This document shows, piece after piece, positions 17,275 through 27,978 of a stretch of 64,000 nt of DNA. Below the pieces are notes generated by a model. That model had not been told where the DNA came from, did no database searches, and saw only the letters and a list, made by a program, of their open reading frames with translations. The DNA is from Fulvivirga lutea (GTDB lineage Bacteria > Bacteroidota > Bacteroidia > Cytophagales > Cyclobacteriaceae), in contig NZ_CP070608.1 in the NCBI RefSeq assembly GCF_017068455.1, positions 1,655,488 to 1,719,487 on the forward strand. The letters are read 5' to 3'. Both the position numbers and the translations under genes were made by a program. Positions within the stretch are counted from its first letter, which is position 1. The number at the start of each line of letters is the position of its first letter.

Positions 17275-20200
17275 TTAATCCAATCCAATCATTATAAAGG
17301 CACCCCAAAATATAGGGTCAGGGTATTCTATTCTAAGTTCTTTCTTAGCTTCTACAAAGGATTCACGCTTCTTACCTGTTTGTAACCATTTGGTATAGAA
17401 TTTTACCATTAATTCCTGTGTGGCGGCATCATCTACTTTAAACATACTCATGATAAGTGTTTTAGCACCCGCTACAATAAATGCCCTTTGCAGACCGTAA
17501 ACACCTTCACCCACAGCTAGCTCACCAAGTCCCGTTTCACATGCGCTGAGCACTACTAAATCGGTTTTATCTAAGTTGAGGTTCATGGCCTCGTATGCGG
17601 TTAGAATTCCATTTTCAATATTATAGTTGTAAGAAGTTTTGTTCAGCAAGTCACCAGCACCAGTAAGTAATAAGCCGGTTCTTAAAAGTGGATTTTGTGA
17701 CGCCTGAGATTCACTAAGTGTCAATTCATCATTTGCTTTAATTTCTTTGGCAGGAGAGAAGAAACCGTGAGTGGCAATATGGAATATTCTAGGATTGTCC
17801 AGTTTTTTTATTTGCTCTTCTCTGGCTGCCTGTTCACTATACACGTTGGCGATCCAACCCTCATTTTTGAGTACTTTTCTCAATTCTTTCAACTCCAGCT
17901 CTGTGCCTGGTAGTGGGTTTATTTCACCAGCATCTGCAGTCAGGTAAAAGTTAGGATTCCCGAACATCGATGCTCTTTTCTCTTCCTGTATCAACTGTGT
18001 TTTTACCTGACGGATGTAAATATCTTTTGTGTTACTAACCAGTACAATGTTTGATCGATCAATCACATATTTGCCATCATTTGTGGGAACAGATTCCAGG
18101 TTAATCTGGTTGTAAACGCCATCTGCACTTAAATAAACAGTGGCAAACTGGCCTACCACATCTTCAATGGGTTTCCAATATTGATTGTAACTATATGAGT
18201 CTTTTAATCTGAAAATGATGCTGTTTCTGTAGTTCTTGAAATACCTATTCTCAAGTTCTTCACCATTGTTGATGAGTATTACTTTAGGATTTTTAAAGTC
18301 CTTGTCGTTCTTAACATACATTGCAGCGTACACTACAGAATCTGAAAAAGTATGATCAAAGTATCTGAAGCGAACCATTTCAATAGCTACTTCATTAGGT
18401 TTTAATACTTTTTGAACATCTTCCCATTGAATTTTTTTGTCTTCAAAACTTTGCGAGAAAAGTTCTGATTTTTGACTCAATTCTTTTTCAAGAGCTTCTA
18501 CCTGATTGCTGAGAGCGCCAGGATCTATCTGATTTTCAGCCAATTGCTCAGCACTCATCGAAATGGCATTTGTTAGTTGCTCTTTCTTATCTATCCAATT
18601 GTTGTATTTATTTTTTAGATCTTCATCGTTACTATTCAAAATCCTTTCCCTGATTTTAATGGAAGAGTTTAGAAGTATAGCCTTCGTTAAGAGAGCGTTA
18701 TTATATACGTCACCCACCAGTTCGGCATCATCTTGCATGTTTGAAAATGCCAGTGTGTTATAAAATTCATAATCAGATTTTATTGTGTTCCAATACTTAG
18801 CTTTCTCTCTCTCACTTAATGCTGGGAAATAATCTCTAATGAAATTCTGATAGTTGGCTAATGCTTCTTCTATGTTCTTTAGCGATTGTTTTGTATCGCC
18901 CTCCATATAATACACCTTGCTCAACTTGGAGATTATTTTTACATATTCCGGATGGTTTTTGTTGAAGAAACGCTCATACAACTTTTTTGATTTTTCATAC
19001 TGCTCTTCGGCCAGATCGTAATTTCGCTGTAGGTAATATATATCTCCAATAAGAGTGTATATGGCAGCTGCATTTATATTATTGCGCTTACCAACCTTTG
19101 CTACCCAAATATTCTCAGCTAATGTGAGTGAGTTAAAGGCATCGTCATAACGTCTTTCTGAAATGTAAACCTTCGCTAAGTCAGTTAAAATGTTGGCGTA
19201 AGTAGGATTTCTGTTGCCCAATTTAGCAGCAATAATACCTTTGGCTTCTTCCATGATCTTTTCCGCTTCCTTTAAATTCTCACCGTTGTGAAATTTAATC
19301 AAACCTAAATCTGTCAACGATTTAGCCACATCCACATGGTTATTACCAAATTGTGCTCGCTGAATTGTAATCGCTTTGTTTATATTTTCTTCGGCATTGT
19401 CAAAATCTCCAATACTCGAGTTTACTTCAGATAATAACTTTAAAGCAGGTGCGGTTTTTGAAGACTTTTCTCCGAACGTACTATTTGCAATTGAGAGTGC
19501 TTGCTTCGCAGTTTGTTCAGCTTTAGGGTATTCTCCATTTATTAATTGAAGCTTGCCTTTGTTTACTAGTGGGCTAATTAGCCTTCTGGAAGAAGAGCCA
19601 TATCTGGTTTGATAACCTGCAATTAATTCGTCAAGCAAATCTTCTGTTTCTGAATACCTACCTAAGGTAATGTACAAACTGGCTAACTCTTCTCCAGCTG
19701 CAAGCTCATCGTACACAACAGTTTCTTTTGCCCTTCTTAATAATCTCCCGGAGTTGTTTATGTTCGCTTCTGCATCGTCAAATAATCCCTGAACTGAATA
19801 TAGCTTAGCTTGTGTTTGTATTGCATCTACATAGTCTACTACACGATACTCATCTTTTCTAACAGATTCCAGAATGGAAACGGCATCTTTCAAGTTTTTT
19901 TCTGCATTTTCATATTGCCCCAGTTTTAATTGTAAGTCAGCAATATGAGTCAGTTCAACACCGTAATCAGGGTCTTGATTGTCATACTTTGCCCTAGATG
20001 CGAAGAGCGCCTTATCCAAGGTTTCTGATGCTAATTTGTACTGGTCGGTTATTTCGTAATAAGTGGCAAGGTGATTTAATATCTCGACATAATCTTTATG
20101 CCATGTATCAATCTCTTTATCAATTATTTTAAAGAAGCTCTCCTGGTAGATTTTGTTAGCTTCTTCAAAATTGTCTGTATATTCCACAAAGTGATTAGCA

Positions 20201-21504
20201 AGTTCTATCTTTCCTAAATGGTAAGCAGGTGATTCCTCGCCATATAGGTTTTTCTCAATTTCAAGTATCTCTCTTAAGTTCTGCTCGGCATGTGTAAAAT
20301 TTCTTTTTTGGATATCTAAACGGTAAAGAAATTCTAAAAGAGATATACGCTTTTGGTGATATTTAGGCAAGGCACGTGTGGTGGTAAGAATAGCATTTGC
20401 CTCTGCTTCCAGGTTTCTGGTTCGGTCTTTTGTGAGTTTAGAGTCAAACTCAATCGTTTCGAGGTTTAAATAGTGGAGACTGGTTTTTCTAAAATTCTTC
20501 TTAATTGCTTTTTCGTATTCAATTTTTACACCCTTGTATTTTGCTTTTTGATTGGTATATAAATACTGTTTTAAAAGTGTTTCGTATAAATCAAAAGCCA
20601 GATAATGAGACTCTTCATAATCTCTTTTTAAGATATCTAGTGTTTTATCGAATCGGGTTTCTTTTGGCATGTTGTCAACATCCAACCCATTTTCTACGAG
20701 TAGCTTACCATGTAGAAATTGGTTCTTTACATATCTTATATCTTTTTTACCAAGGTTCGAAGAAATCCATGCTTCGGAACGCACAAAGGCACTATCGGCA
20801 CTTTTGAAACTACCTTTCAATCGTAATGCATTTGATTTAAGGGTTAATAGGTTGGCATAATCTCCTAACCTTTCCTTAACCTCTTCATCTTCAAGCCTTC
20901 GTGTTTTTAGTTTACCATCTTCATCAACATAACTTTCCTTTGTTACCGCCCTTGACCTGAAGTATTCCAGATGCTCTTCAATATACTTGAGTGCCTCAGT
21001 GTAATAACCCTGCCCGGTTAGTATTTCTGCTGTTGTTAATTCAGTTTTAGCTTTTGTGTTTTCATCATAGGAATTAGTCTCCTGAAGGGTTTTCACACCT
21101 TTATCCAAATACTTTTTTGATTCAAGATAGTTGCCATAATGAGCAACAATCTCAGCAATTGCAATTAGGTTATGGCCATGCGCTGAGCTATTCTCACCGT
21201 TGGCTGCTATGCTACTTTGAATGGCATTTTCCACTCCATTTTCAAATTCGGATAGGTAGCCCAGGGCTAAATTGAATTTAGCAGAACGAAGGTGATAGCC
21301 GGGCATATACTCATTGCTTGCCCCAAGTTTTTTTATAACTTTCTTTTTGAATTTGTCTAGCGTTTTTTTCGCCTTTTCATAATCACCTTCCTCATATTGT
21401 TCATCAGCTTTATCTAAATACTTATCCCAATTCTGGCTGAAAGATGGCGAGAATATCAAGCCTAGGCACAGTGTAAGAAACAATGGTTTCACGAAACTAT
21501 ACAT
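17275..21504 (-). CDS. Very large secreted TPR-CHAT protein (caspase-like peptidase)
   Basis: 1409 residues. A signal peptide (FLTLCLGLIFSPSFSQ) is followed by about 950 residues of tetratricopeptide helices; repeats such as YSETEDLLDELIAGY, LKEAEKIMEEAKGII and YDLAEEQYEKSKKLYERFF are clear. A charged coiled coil spans about 960-1040. The C-terminal ~320 residues are a CHAT domain of the separase/caspase clan with the catalytic His1246 in FHIATHGFF and Cys1322 in VVLSACETGLGE. Both catalytic residues are intact. The signal peptide predicts export, unlike cytoplasmic Craspase-type CHAT proteases. It is a single-gene unit; target unknown. Confidence 0.88.
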   Translation of the reverse strand: MYSFVKPLFLTLCLGLIFSPSFSQNWDKYLDKADEQYEEGDYEKAKKTLDKFKKKVIKKLGASNEYMPGYHLRSAKFNLALGYLSEFENGVENAIQSSIAANGENSSAHGHNLIAIAEIVAHYGNYLESKKYLDKGVKTLQETNSYDENTKAKTELTTAEILTGQGYYTEALKYIEEHLEYFRSRAVTKESYVDEDGKLKTRRLEDEEVKERLGDYANLLTLKSNALRLKGSFKSADSAFVRSEAWISSNLGKKDIRYVKNQFLHGKLLVENGLDVDNMPKETRFDKTLDILKRDYEESHYLAFDLYETLLKQYLYTNQKAKYKGVKIEYEKAIKKNFRKTSLHYLNLETIEFDSKLTKDRTRNLEAEANAILTTTRALPKYHQKRISLLEFLYRLDIQKRNFTHAEQNLREILEIEKNLYGEESPAYHLGKIELANHFVEYTDNFEEANKIYQESFFKIIDKEIDTWHKDYVEILNHLATYYEITDQYKLASETLDKALFASRAKYDNQDPDYGVELTHIADLQLKLGQYENAEKNLKDAVSILESVRKDEYRVVDYVDAIQTQAKLYSVQGLFDDAEANINNSGRLLRRAKETVVYDELAAGEELASLYITLGRYSETEDLLDELIAGYQTRYGSSSRRLISPLVNKGKLQLINGEYPKAEQTAKQALSIANSTFGEKSSKTAPALKLLSEVNSSIGDFDNAEENINKAITIQRAQFGNNHVDVAKSLTDLGLIKFHNGENLKEAEKIMEEAKGIIAAKLGNRNPTYANILTDLAKVYISERRYDDAFNSLTLAENIWVAKVGKRNNINAAAIYTLIGDIYYLQRNYDLAEEQYEKSKKLYERFFNKNHPEYVKIISKLSKVYYMEGDTKQSLKNIEEALANYQNFIRDYFPALSEREKAKYWNTIKSDYEFYNTLAFSNMQDDAELVGDVYNNALLTKAILLNSSIKIRERILNSNDEDLKNKYNNWIDKKEQLTNAISMSAEQLAENQIDPGALSNQVEALEKELSQKSELFSQSFEDKKIQWEDVQKVLKPNEVAIEMVRFRYFDHTFSDSVVYAAMYVKNDKDFKNPKVILINNGEELENRYFKNYRNSIIFRLKDSYSYNQYWKPIEDVVGQFATVYLSADGVYNQINLESVPTNDGKYVIDRSNIVLVSNTKDIYIRQVKTQLIQEEKRASMFGNPNFYLTADAGEINPLPGTELELKELRKVLKNEGWIANVYSEQAAREEQIKKLDNPRIFHIATHGFFSPAKEIKANDELTLSESQASQNPLLRTGLLLTGAGDLLNKTSYNYNIENGILTAYEAMNLNLDKTDLVVLSACETGLGELAVGEGVYGLQRAFIVAGAKTLIMSMFKVDDAATQELMVKFYTKWLQTGKKRESFVEAKKELRIEYPDPIFWGAFIMIGLD

Positions 21505-21549
21505 GATTGTAGTGTTTGTTGATTACTTCAAAAATACAAATAGTACTGG

Positions 21550-23667
21550 TTATTCTGATTCTATTAACTTTTTCAATATGTCGATGGCTGCTTCGGCAAT
21601 TACTGTACCCGGACCAAACACACCACTAACTCCTGCATTGTACAGGAAATCGTAATCTTTTGGTGGTATAACACCTCCGGCTATTACCATTATATCCTCG
21701 CGGCCCAAATCTTTGAGTGCTTCAATTAATTCTGGTATTAATGTTTTGTGGCCTGCAGCCAAACTGGATGCACCAATGATGTGAACGTCATTTTCTGCCG
21801 CCTGTTTTGCAACTTCGGCTGGAGTTTGGAATAAAGGCCCTATATCAACATCGAATCCCAGGTCAGCAAAACTGGTAGCTATCACTTTGGCGCCTCTATC
21901 GTGGCCATCTTGCCCCATTTTGGCCACCATTATTCTAGGCCTTCTGCCTTCTAATGATGCAAACTCATCCGATAGTTGCTTTGCCTTTTTAAAATTTTCA
22001 TCCATTTTCACTTCACCTGAATATACTCCGGAAATTGATCTAATTGTTGCAGTATGCCTGCCATACACCTCTTCCAATGCATCGGAAATCTCGCCCAAGG
22101 TGGCACGTAATCTGGCAGCGTCAACAGCTAGTTCAAGAATATTTTCATTGCCCAATTTAGCCGCTTGAGTTATTCTTTTTAACGCACCATTTACTGCTTC
22201 ATTGTCACGCTCAGATCGTATTTTGTTTATTCTATTTACCTGACTTTCGCGCACTCTTGTATTATCTACTTCCAGTGTGTCGAAATCAGGTTTTTCATCT
22301 GTTTGATACCTGTTAACACCTACAATTACGTCCTTGCCGGAATCAATTCTGGCTTGTTTTCTTGCAGCAGCCTCTTCAATACGCATTTTAGGTAATCCAC
22401 TTTCAATGGCTTTGGCCATTCCTCCCAGTTCTTCTACTTCTTCAATGAGAGTCCATGCCCTTTTAACAAGCTGATCTGTTAAATATTCTACATAATGCGA
22501 ACCTGCCCATGGATCAACAACTTTGGTAATGTTGGTTTCGTTTTGCAGATACAATTGTGTATTACGAGCAATTCTCGCTGAGAAATCTGTTGGCAATGCA
22601 ATTGCTTCATCCAATGCATTGGTATGTAACGATTGTGTATGACCCAAAGCTGCTGCGAGCGCCTCTACACAAGTTCGAGTAACATTGTTGTAAGGGTCTT
22701 GCTCCGTTAAACTCCAACCTGAAGTTTGAGAATGAGCTCTAAGTGCCAGTGATTTAGGGTTCTTAGGATTGAATTTATTAACGATTTTCGACCATAATAA
22801 TCTGCCAGCTCGCATCTTGGCAATCTCCATAAAATGGTTCATGCCTATTCCCCAGAAGAAGGATAACCTTGGTGCAAACCCATCGATATCCATACCTGCT
22901 TGAATGCCTGTTCTTAAATACTCCATTCCATCTGCCAATGTGTAGGCTAGTTCAATATCAGCTGTGCCACCAGCTTCCTGTATGTGATACCCACTTATGC
23001 TTATCGAATTAAAGCGAGGCATGTTTTTGGAGGTGTATTCAAAAATATCAGCAATCAATCTCATCGATGGTAGAGGCGGGTAGATATAGGTATTCCTCAC
23101 CATAAATTCTTTCAGGATGTCGTTTTGTATTGTTCCGCTTAAAGCAGATTTGTCAACACCTTGTTCTTCCGCGGCAACAATGTAAAATGCCATGATTGGT
23201 ATAACAGCCCCGTTCATGGTCATCGAAACCGACATCTTGTCAAGAGGAATTTGATCAAAAAGAATTTTCATATCCTCAACCGAATCTATGGCCACTCCTG
23301 CTTTACCAACATCGCCTTTTACTCGTGGGTGATCACTGTCATAGCCTCTGTGAGTAGCCAAATCAAATGCTACTGATAAGCCCTTCTGCCCAGCTTCAAG
23401 GTTTTTTCGATAGAAAGCATTGGACTCTTCCGCTGTAGAAAATCCTGCATATTGTCTGATGGTCCACGGTCTACCCGCGTACATGGTAGAATAAGGTCCT
23501 CTCAAATAAGGTGGAATTCCAGCAGTATATCCCAGGTGCTCAAATTTGTCATCCGAAATAATTCCAGGAACAGCTATTTTCTCAGCGGTATCCCAAGATG
23601 AATTAGCTACCTTCTTTTTTGAAGGTTTAAATTGGTTGTATGATATATTCTTGAAATCTGGTTTCAT
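21550..23667 (-). CDS. mutB: Methylmalonyl-CoA mutase large (catalytic) subunit
   Basis: 705 residues. Interconverts (R)-methylmalonyl-CoA and succinyl-CoA with adenosylcobalamin. The TIM-barrel domain carries [36 protein letters not shown] and RTHSQT-like [11 protein letters not shown]. The C-terminal B12 domain has the cobalt-ligating [11 protein letters not shown] (DxHxxG). Length and layout match the family. It lies 12 bp behind mutA in the same operon. No epimerase, meaB or cobalamin riboswitch is seen next to the pair. Confidence 0.94.
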   Translation of the reverse strand: MKPDFKNISYNQFKPSKKKVANSSWDTAEKIAVPGIISDDKFEHLGYTAGIPPYLRGPYSTMYAGRPWTIRQYAGFSTAEESNAFYRKNLEAGQKGLSVAFDLATHRGYDSDHPRVKGDVGKAGVAIDSVEDMKILFDQIPLDKMSVSMTMNGAVIPIMAFYIVAAEEQGVDKSALSGTIQNDILKEFMVRNTYIYPPLPSMRLIADIFEYTSKNMPRFNSISISGYHIQEAGGTADIELAYTLADGMEYLRTGIQAGMDIDGFAPRLSFFWGIGMNHFMEIAKMRAGRLLWSKIVNKFNPKNPKSLALRAHSQTSGWSLTEQDPYNNVTRTCVEALAAALGHTQSLHTNALDEAIALPTDFSARIARNTQLYLQNETNITKVVDPWAGSHYVEYLTDQLVKRAWTLIEEVEELGGMAKAIESGLPKMRIEEAAARKQARIDSGKDVIVGVNRYQTDEKPDFDTLEVDNTRVRESQVNRINKIRSERDNEAVNGALKRITQAAKLGNENILELAVDAARLRATLGEISDALEEVYGRHTATIRSISGVYSGEVKMDENFKKAKQLSDEFASLEGRRPRIMVAKMGQDGHDRGAKVIATSFADLGFDVDIGPLFQTPAEVAKQAAENDVHIIGASSLAAGHKTLIPELIEALKDLGREDIMVIAGGVIPPKDYDFLYNAGVSGVFGPGTVIAEAAIDILKKLIESE

Positions 23668-23679
23668 GAATTTGATGAA

Positions 23680-24771
23680 TTAATCTTCAAGTGATGATAT
23701 AAATTTATTCCAGGCAGATTTTGATATCTGATCGGTGAGCGATTCCAGATAATAACTACCTGCCACAGGATCTGCCACTTTTGCTAAATATGATTCTTCC
23801 TTCAGAACGCTGGAAACATTGCGAGCTATTCTATTCGACAATGAATTATCCTGTTCAGGTTGAATTTCAAGTATATCGCAACCACCCAAAATGCCTGACA
23901 TGGCAGCAGTGCTTCCTTTTAGCATGTTTGCATGTGGTTGATATTTTTCGTTTGTCCATGGTGATGACGTACATTTGATTTTCACATCCTCAGGGTTGAA
24001 TTCTTCATACCCGTATGAACGTATCAATTGAAAGGCCTGATTTCTAATGGCTCTTACTTTCGCGATTTCTCCAAAGTAATCAGTACCGAGGTTAGTAATT
24101 AGAACAACTGAATTTGCAACAGTTTCTATATCCAGACCTTTAATTAAAAGTGATCGCACTAATCTGTTGAGTTGCGTTAGTGCCTCAGCAACCTGATCAT
24201 CTAATTCACTTACAGAGGATATTTCGATTGAAGCAAACCTTAAACCTGAGTCTTTTTTAATAGAGTGTTGCTTGATCAAATCATATTGATCATCCACACT
24301 AGCGTGAAATAGTACATGATAAGATTTTGATGCTTGAATTGATTCTAATGCTTTACCTATCTCACTTTTAGAAAGTCCGCTAAATTCTAGATAACAGTAT
24401 TCAGGGAGTATATTTTCAAGCAATGCGCTTAAATTGTCCGAACTTTTGTTAAAGTTAAAATGAACACCATCTGCACCGTTGTTCAATGCTTCCAGGGCCT
24501 TCCTATTAGACTCTTTAGAATCAGAAACATCAATTTTTTGGATATTTTTCCATACTCTCACATCTCCCGAAGGATCATTATCCTTGGCTAGCACATTGTT
24601 GAAATTATCCAGGTAACCCAGGGTTTCGATGTCAGAGGCATCGTACATTGGCAAGATGTCTAAGTCGCCAATATTCCATTTGTATTTTGAATATACGTCT
24701 TCACCTTTTAAGTCAGACTTGGATTTTTCTTCCCAATCCTTTTTGGTAGATTTCTTAAACTCTTCAAACAT
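23680..24771 (-). CDS. mutA: Methylmalonyl-CoA mutase small subunit, short form
   Basis: 363 residues, clearly shorter than the ~620-residue beta subunits of the actinobacterial type. It matches the barrel portion (NGADGVHFNF, TSSPWTNEKYQPHANMLKGS, LAKVADPVAGSYYLESLT) and then stops, so the degenerate C-terminal B12-like domain is missing. The small subunit is structural and not catalytic, so a barrel-only version can still support a heterodimer. Start at 24771 (MFEEFKKSTKKDWEEKS) is typical for the family. Confidence 0.85.
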   Translation of the reverse strand: MFEEFKKSTKKDWEEKSKSDLKGEDVYSKYKWNIGDLDILPMYDASDIETLGYLDNFNNVLAKDNDPSGDVRVWKNIQKIDVSDSKESNRKALEALNNGADGVHFNFNKSSDNLSALLENILPEYCYLEFSGLSKSEIGKALESIQASKSYHVLFHASVDDQYDLIKQHSIKKDSGLRFASIEISSVSELDDQVAEALTQLNRLVRSLLIKGLDIETVANSVVLITNLGTDYFGEIAKVRAIRNQAFQLIRSYGYEEFNPEDVKIKCTSSPWTNEKYQPHANMLKGSTAAMSGILGGCDILEIQPEQDNSLSNRIARNVSSVLKEESYLAKVADPVAGSYYLESLTDQISKSAWNKFISSLED

Positions 24772-25035
24772 TTCAGGAATTTATGTACATTATTGATAAG
24801 ATGAGTAAAGTTAAGTGATTGCTCTGAATATGTTCAATCGATTGCGGTAATTTGGTTCTGTAAGAAATTCACTTTTAATATTTTAAAGAATTCGTGTACC
24901 TTTTTTATTAAATAAAAATTTATTGACAATTAGGCAGATTATCTGCTTTCATCTTCGTGATTTTTTCCCCAAATTTGACTCCCTTTTTTACAACACTAAT
25001 TACAAGGCTTAAATAAATTATCTCAAACCGTGTAC

Positions 25036-26448
25036 ATGGAAATTGACAAGGAGACTGTGTGGAGCGATTGCCTTCGGGTGATTAAAGAAGATGTTGCCGA
25101 GCAGAGCTTCAATACATGGTTTAAGCCAATTGTACCTCTTAAGTGTAATAGTGAGATTTTAACGATTCAGGTGCCTAGTCAGTTCTTTTATGAGTGGCTG
25201 GAAGAGCACTACGTTCAGGTTTTGAAAAAGGCTATAAAGTCTGTGCTAGGTGAAAAGGCCAGACTTGAATATTCTGTAATTGTAGATAAAGGAAACAGTA
25301 GCTCTGCGCCCTTGTCTGTTAATTTGCCAAATTCAAGATCAAGCAATAATCAGAAATCAGGTAAAGAGGCGTATGTTTCTCCATTTAAGTTGAAGTCAGT
25401 AGATAATTTGTACCAACAATCTCAACTTAACCCGAACTATACTTTTGATACTTACATAGAAGGTGACTGTAATAGGTTAGCAAGATCTGCCGGATTTGCA
25501 GTGGCTCAGAAACCGGGTATTACATCTTTCAACCCGTTGATGTTGTACGGTGGTGTTGGACTAGGTAAAACACACCTGGTGCAAGCTATCGGAAATGAGA
25601 TAAAAGGAAATCTGGAAGATAGGTTTGTACTTTATGTGTCTTCAGAAAAATTCACGAACCAGTTTATTGAGGCCGTAAAAAGCAATAATATTCAAGAGTA
25701 TCAGAATTTCTACATGCAGGTGGATGTACTCATTATCGATGATGTACAGTTTCTGGCAGGTAAGGAAAGAACTCAGGAAATATTCTTCCATATATTCAAT
25801 CATTTGCATCAGGCTGGTAAACAAATTATTATGACGAGTGATTGCCCTCCAAGAGATTTGAAAGGATTAGAGGAGCGATTGCTTTCAAGATTTAAGTGGG
25901 GACTTACTGCAGATTTACAGCAACCGGATTATGAAACGCGTGTTGCCATAATTCAAAGAAAGATGCAGGCAGATGGTATTCATATTCCTGACAATGTGAT
26001 AGAATACCTTGCTTATTCTGTGGATACCAATGTTCGCGAACTTGAAGGAGTATTAATTTCTTTAATCGCTCATGCATCACTGAGCAGAGTGGAGTTAGAT
26101 CTTGAGCTGGCTAAGCAAACATTGAAGAATATCGTACACGATATTGAAACAGAGGTGGGCATTGATTACATCCAGAAAACAGTAGCAGAATACTATAAAG
26201 TGAATGTTGATCTGCTGAAAGATAAAATCAGGAAGAAGGAGATTGTAATTGCAAGACAGGTTGCAATGTATTTTGCAAAAGAATATACAAACCACTCATT
26301 AAAGGGCATCGGTTATCACTTTGGAGGAAGAGATCATAGTACAGTAATTCATGCTGTACAGTCTGTCAATGACATGATGGATGTAGATGCTAATTTTAAG
26401 AATCAGATTGAAGAGTTAAAGAAAAAGCTCAAGATGCGAGCTGCCTAA
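25036..26448 (+). CDS. dnaA: Chromosomal replication initiator protein DnaA
   Basis: 470 residues from the ATG at 25036; an in-frame GTG two codons earlier is less likely. Domain I (WSDCLRVIKEDVAEQSFNTW), a short linker, the AAA+ domain with GGVGLGKTHL (GKT at 177-179) and Walker B VLIIDDVQFLAGK, and the C-terminal DNA-binding domain with signature GGRDHSTVIHAV. It opens oriC and controls initiation. The 264-bp upstream gap has no good cluster of TTATNCACA boxes. dnaN and other origin genes are not adjacent. Confidence 0.96.
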   Translation: MEIDKETVWSDCLRVIKEDVAEQSFNTWFKPIVPLKCNSEILTIQVPSQFFYEWLEEHYVQVLKKAIKSVLGEKARLEYSVIVDKGNSSSAPLSVNLPNSRSSNNQKSGKEAYVSPFKLKSVDNLYQQSQLNPNYTFDTYIEGDCNRLARSAGFAVAQKPGITSFNPLMLYGGVGLGKTHLVQAIGNEIKGNLEDRFVLYVSSEKFTNQFIEAVKSNNIQEYQNFYMQVDVLIIDDVQFLAGKERTQEIFFHIFNHLHQAGKQIIMTSDCPPRDLKGLEERLLSRFKWGLTADLQQPDYETRVAIIQRKMQADGIHIPDNVIEYLAYSVDTNVRELEGVLISLIAHASLSRVELDLELAKQTLKNIVHDIETEVGIDYIQKTVAEYYKVNVDLLKDKIRKKEIVIARQVAMYFAKEYTNHSLKGIGYHFGGRDHSTVIHAVQSVNDMMDVDANFKNQIEELKKKLKMRAA

Positions 26449-27889
26449 GACTCTTATTTAAGATTTCCATTCCTTCAATAATTTCATTTTCGTTTACTGA
26501 GGCAAAACCGATTCTGGCTGAATTAAATCTTCTGCTAAGGTCTCTATCAATATCAAGATTCAGCCCATTCATATTAATGGCTTCATGAAGTTTGGTTAGA
26601 TCGGAATTTAGAAAATGAGCCCATATTGCCATGCCACCTTCCGGAAGTTTGAATTGAATGTAGTCGCTCATATCCGAAGTAAGTATACTGGCCATGAGGT
26701 TTCTTCTTTGCTTATATGTTTGGTTACTTTTTTTGAGATGTCTGTTGAGTTCTCCTGAAATGATTGCCTCGCCAATCACATGTTGCATTAAATGATCTCC
26801 TTGTCTGCCTACAATTCTTCTATGCTTACTGAATGATTCAATTAAATCTTTGTGAGCAACTACATAGCCTACTCTTACATTAGACGCCAATAATTTGCTG
26901 AATGAGCCAATGTAAATAACGTTGCCAACCGGATTCAAACTGGCAAGTGGTAGTATTGGATTACTGGAATAATGGAAGTCGTAGTCATAATCATCTTCCA
27001 AGATAGTGAAACCATATTGGGAGGAAAGATTCAATAATTTTATTCGCCTTTCATTCGATAAAGTCACAGTAGTAGGGTAATGATGATGAGGAGTGATATA
27101 CACAAGCTTTATTTTCTTTTGGCTACAAATAGATTCCAGTTCATCGATATTAAGACCATCATCATCCACACTTACTCTCACAATTTCAGCTCCGCAGCTT
27201 TGTATTGTCCAATCAGCTGCATCATAAGAGCTATTTCCAACTACGACAGCGTCATTAGGGTTGAGTAAACCATGAAGGCTCAAATAAATACCCATTTGGC
27301 TACCTTCCGTAATAAGCAAATTATCTTTGGTAATATTCAGTCCTCTTGATTCGGCCAAATACTTGGTTAGTATTTCTCTAAAGTGAGCATCCCCTTTAGC
27401 ATCCGAATAGTTAGCCACACTTCTATTCTTTCTTGATAGCAAAATGGATTGACTTTCTCTGAAAATCCATTTCCAGGGAGCGAGGCGTGAGTCGGGAGAG
27501 CCACCGTCAAAAGCGAGCCTTGCCTTGGTGGGGTTATATTTAGGCACAAACTCCAGGTTAAACCGATTAGAAAGCGTGACGGTGGAAGATTTGATGAGGC
27601 CATTATTATCCAGCGTTTCGAAACTAGAAATAGGTAATGAATGCGATACATAAGTACCAGAAGAAGGTTTTGTAACTAACCAACCTTGCGCAAGTAATTC
27701 ATCATAACTATTCTGAATGGTTTTTCTGTTGACATTTAGAATCTCTGATAAGTGTCGAGTACCAGGTAATTTCAACCCAGGAGTAAGTCTACCAGCTGAA
27801 ATTTCTTGAATAATTTGCTCTGTTAGTTGCAGGTATATAGGCTTGCTACTTGAACTTTGTATAGCTAGTGTTGACTTCCATGGAAACAT
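26429..27889 (-). CDS. MocR-type regulator (GntR HTH fused to aminotransferase fold)
   Basis: 486 residues. The N-terminal winged helix (YLQLTEQIIQEISAGRLTPG, LPGTRHLSEILNVNRKTIQN) is fused to a fold-type I PLP domain. The PLP lysine lies in YIGSFSKLLASNVRVGYVV, with EDDYDYDFHY and ITPHHHYPTTVTLS as other family strings. MocR proteins sense pyridoxal phosphate or amino-acid adducts and usually control a divergent neighbour, here the FMN-binding PNPOx-family gene 89 bp away. Its 3' end overlaps the dnaA 3' end by 20 bp. Confidence 0.9.
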   Translation of the reverse strand: MFPWKSTLAIQSSSSKPIYLQLTEQIIQEISAGRLTPGLKLPGTRHLSEILNVNRKTIQNSYDELLAQGWLVTKPSSGTYVSHSLPISSFETLDNNGLIKSSTVTLSNRFNLEFVPKYNPTKARLAFDGGSPDSRLAPWKWIFRESQSILLSRKNRSVANYSDAKGDAHFREILTKYLAESRGLNITKDNLLITEGSQMGIYLSLHGLLNPNDAVVVGNSSYDAADWTIQSCGAEIVRVSVDDDGLNIDELESICSQKKIKLVYITPHHHYPTTVTLSNERRIKLLNLSSQYGFTILEDDYDYDFHYSSNPILPLASLNPVGNVIYIGSFSKLLASNVRVGYVVAHKDLIESFSKHRRIVGRQGDHLMQHVIGEAIISGELNRHLKKSNQTYKQRRNLMASILTSDMSDYIQFKLPEGGMAIWAHFLNSDLTKLHEAINMNGLNLDIDRDLSRRFNSARIGFASVNENEIIEGMEILNKSLRQLAS

Positions 27890-27890
27890 A

Positions 27891-27950
27891 ACCGGACCCT
27901 TTAGTATTTTAAAAATGGCTCCGTAATATAATCCGGTTATACGATATTTT
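27891..27950. promoter_or_regulatory. MocR/PNPOx divergent control region
   Basis: This 89-bp gap holds both promoters. It contains ACCGGA (27891-27896) and its inverse TCCGGT (27930-27935), and two tandem-like stretches starting TCCG (TCCGTAATA and TCCGGTTAT). MocR proteins commonly bind pairs of direct repeats in such gaps. The repeats are visible; their use by this MocR is inferred. Confidence 0.35.
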
Positions 27951-27978
27951 TACCCTATCAATCAATATTTAAAATACC

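Noticed and set aside
24772-24900. Cobalamin riboswitch for the mutase operon
   Set aside because: The B12-box sequence GCCACTG and the typical fold are absent.
24772-25035. oriC upstream of dnaA
   Set aside because: No cluster of good TTATNCACA boxes and no AT-rich 13-mer array was found.
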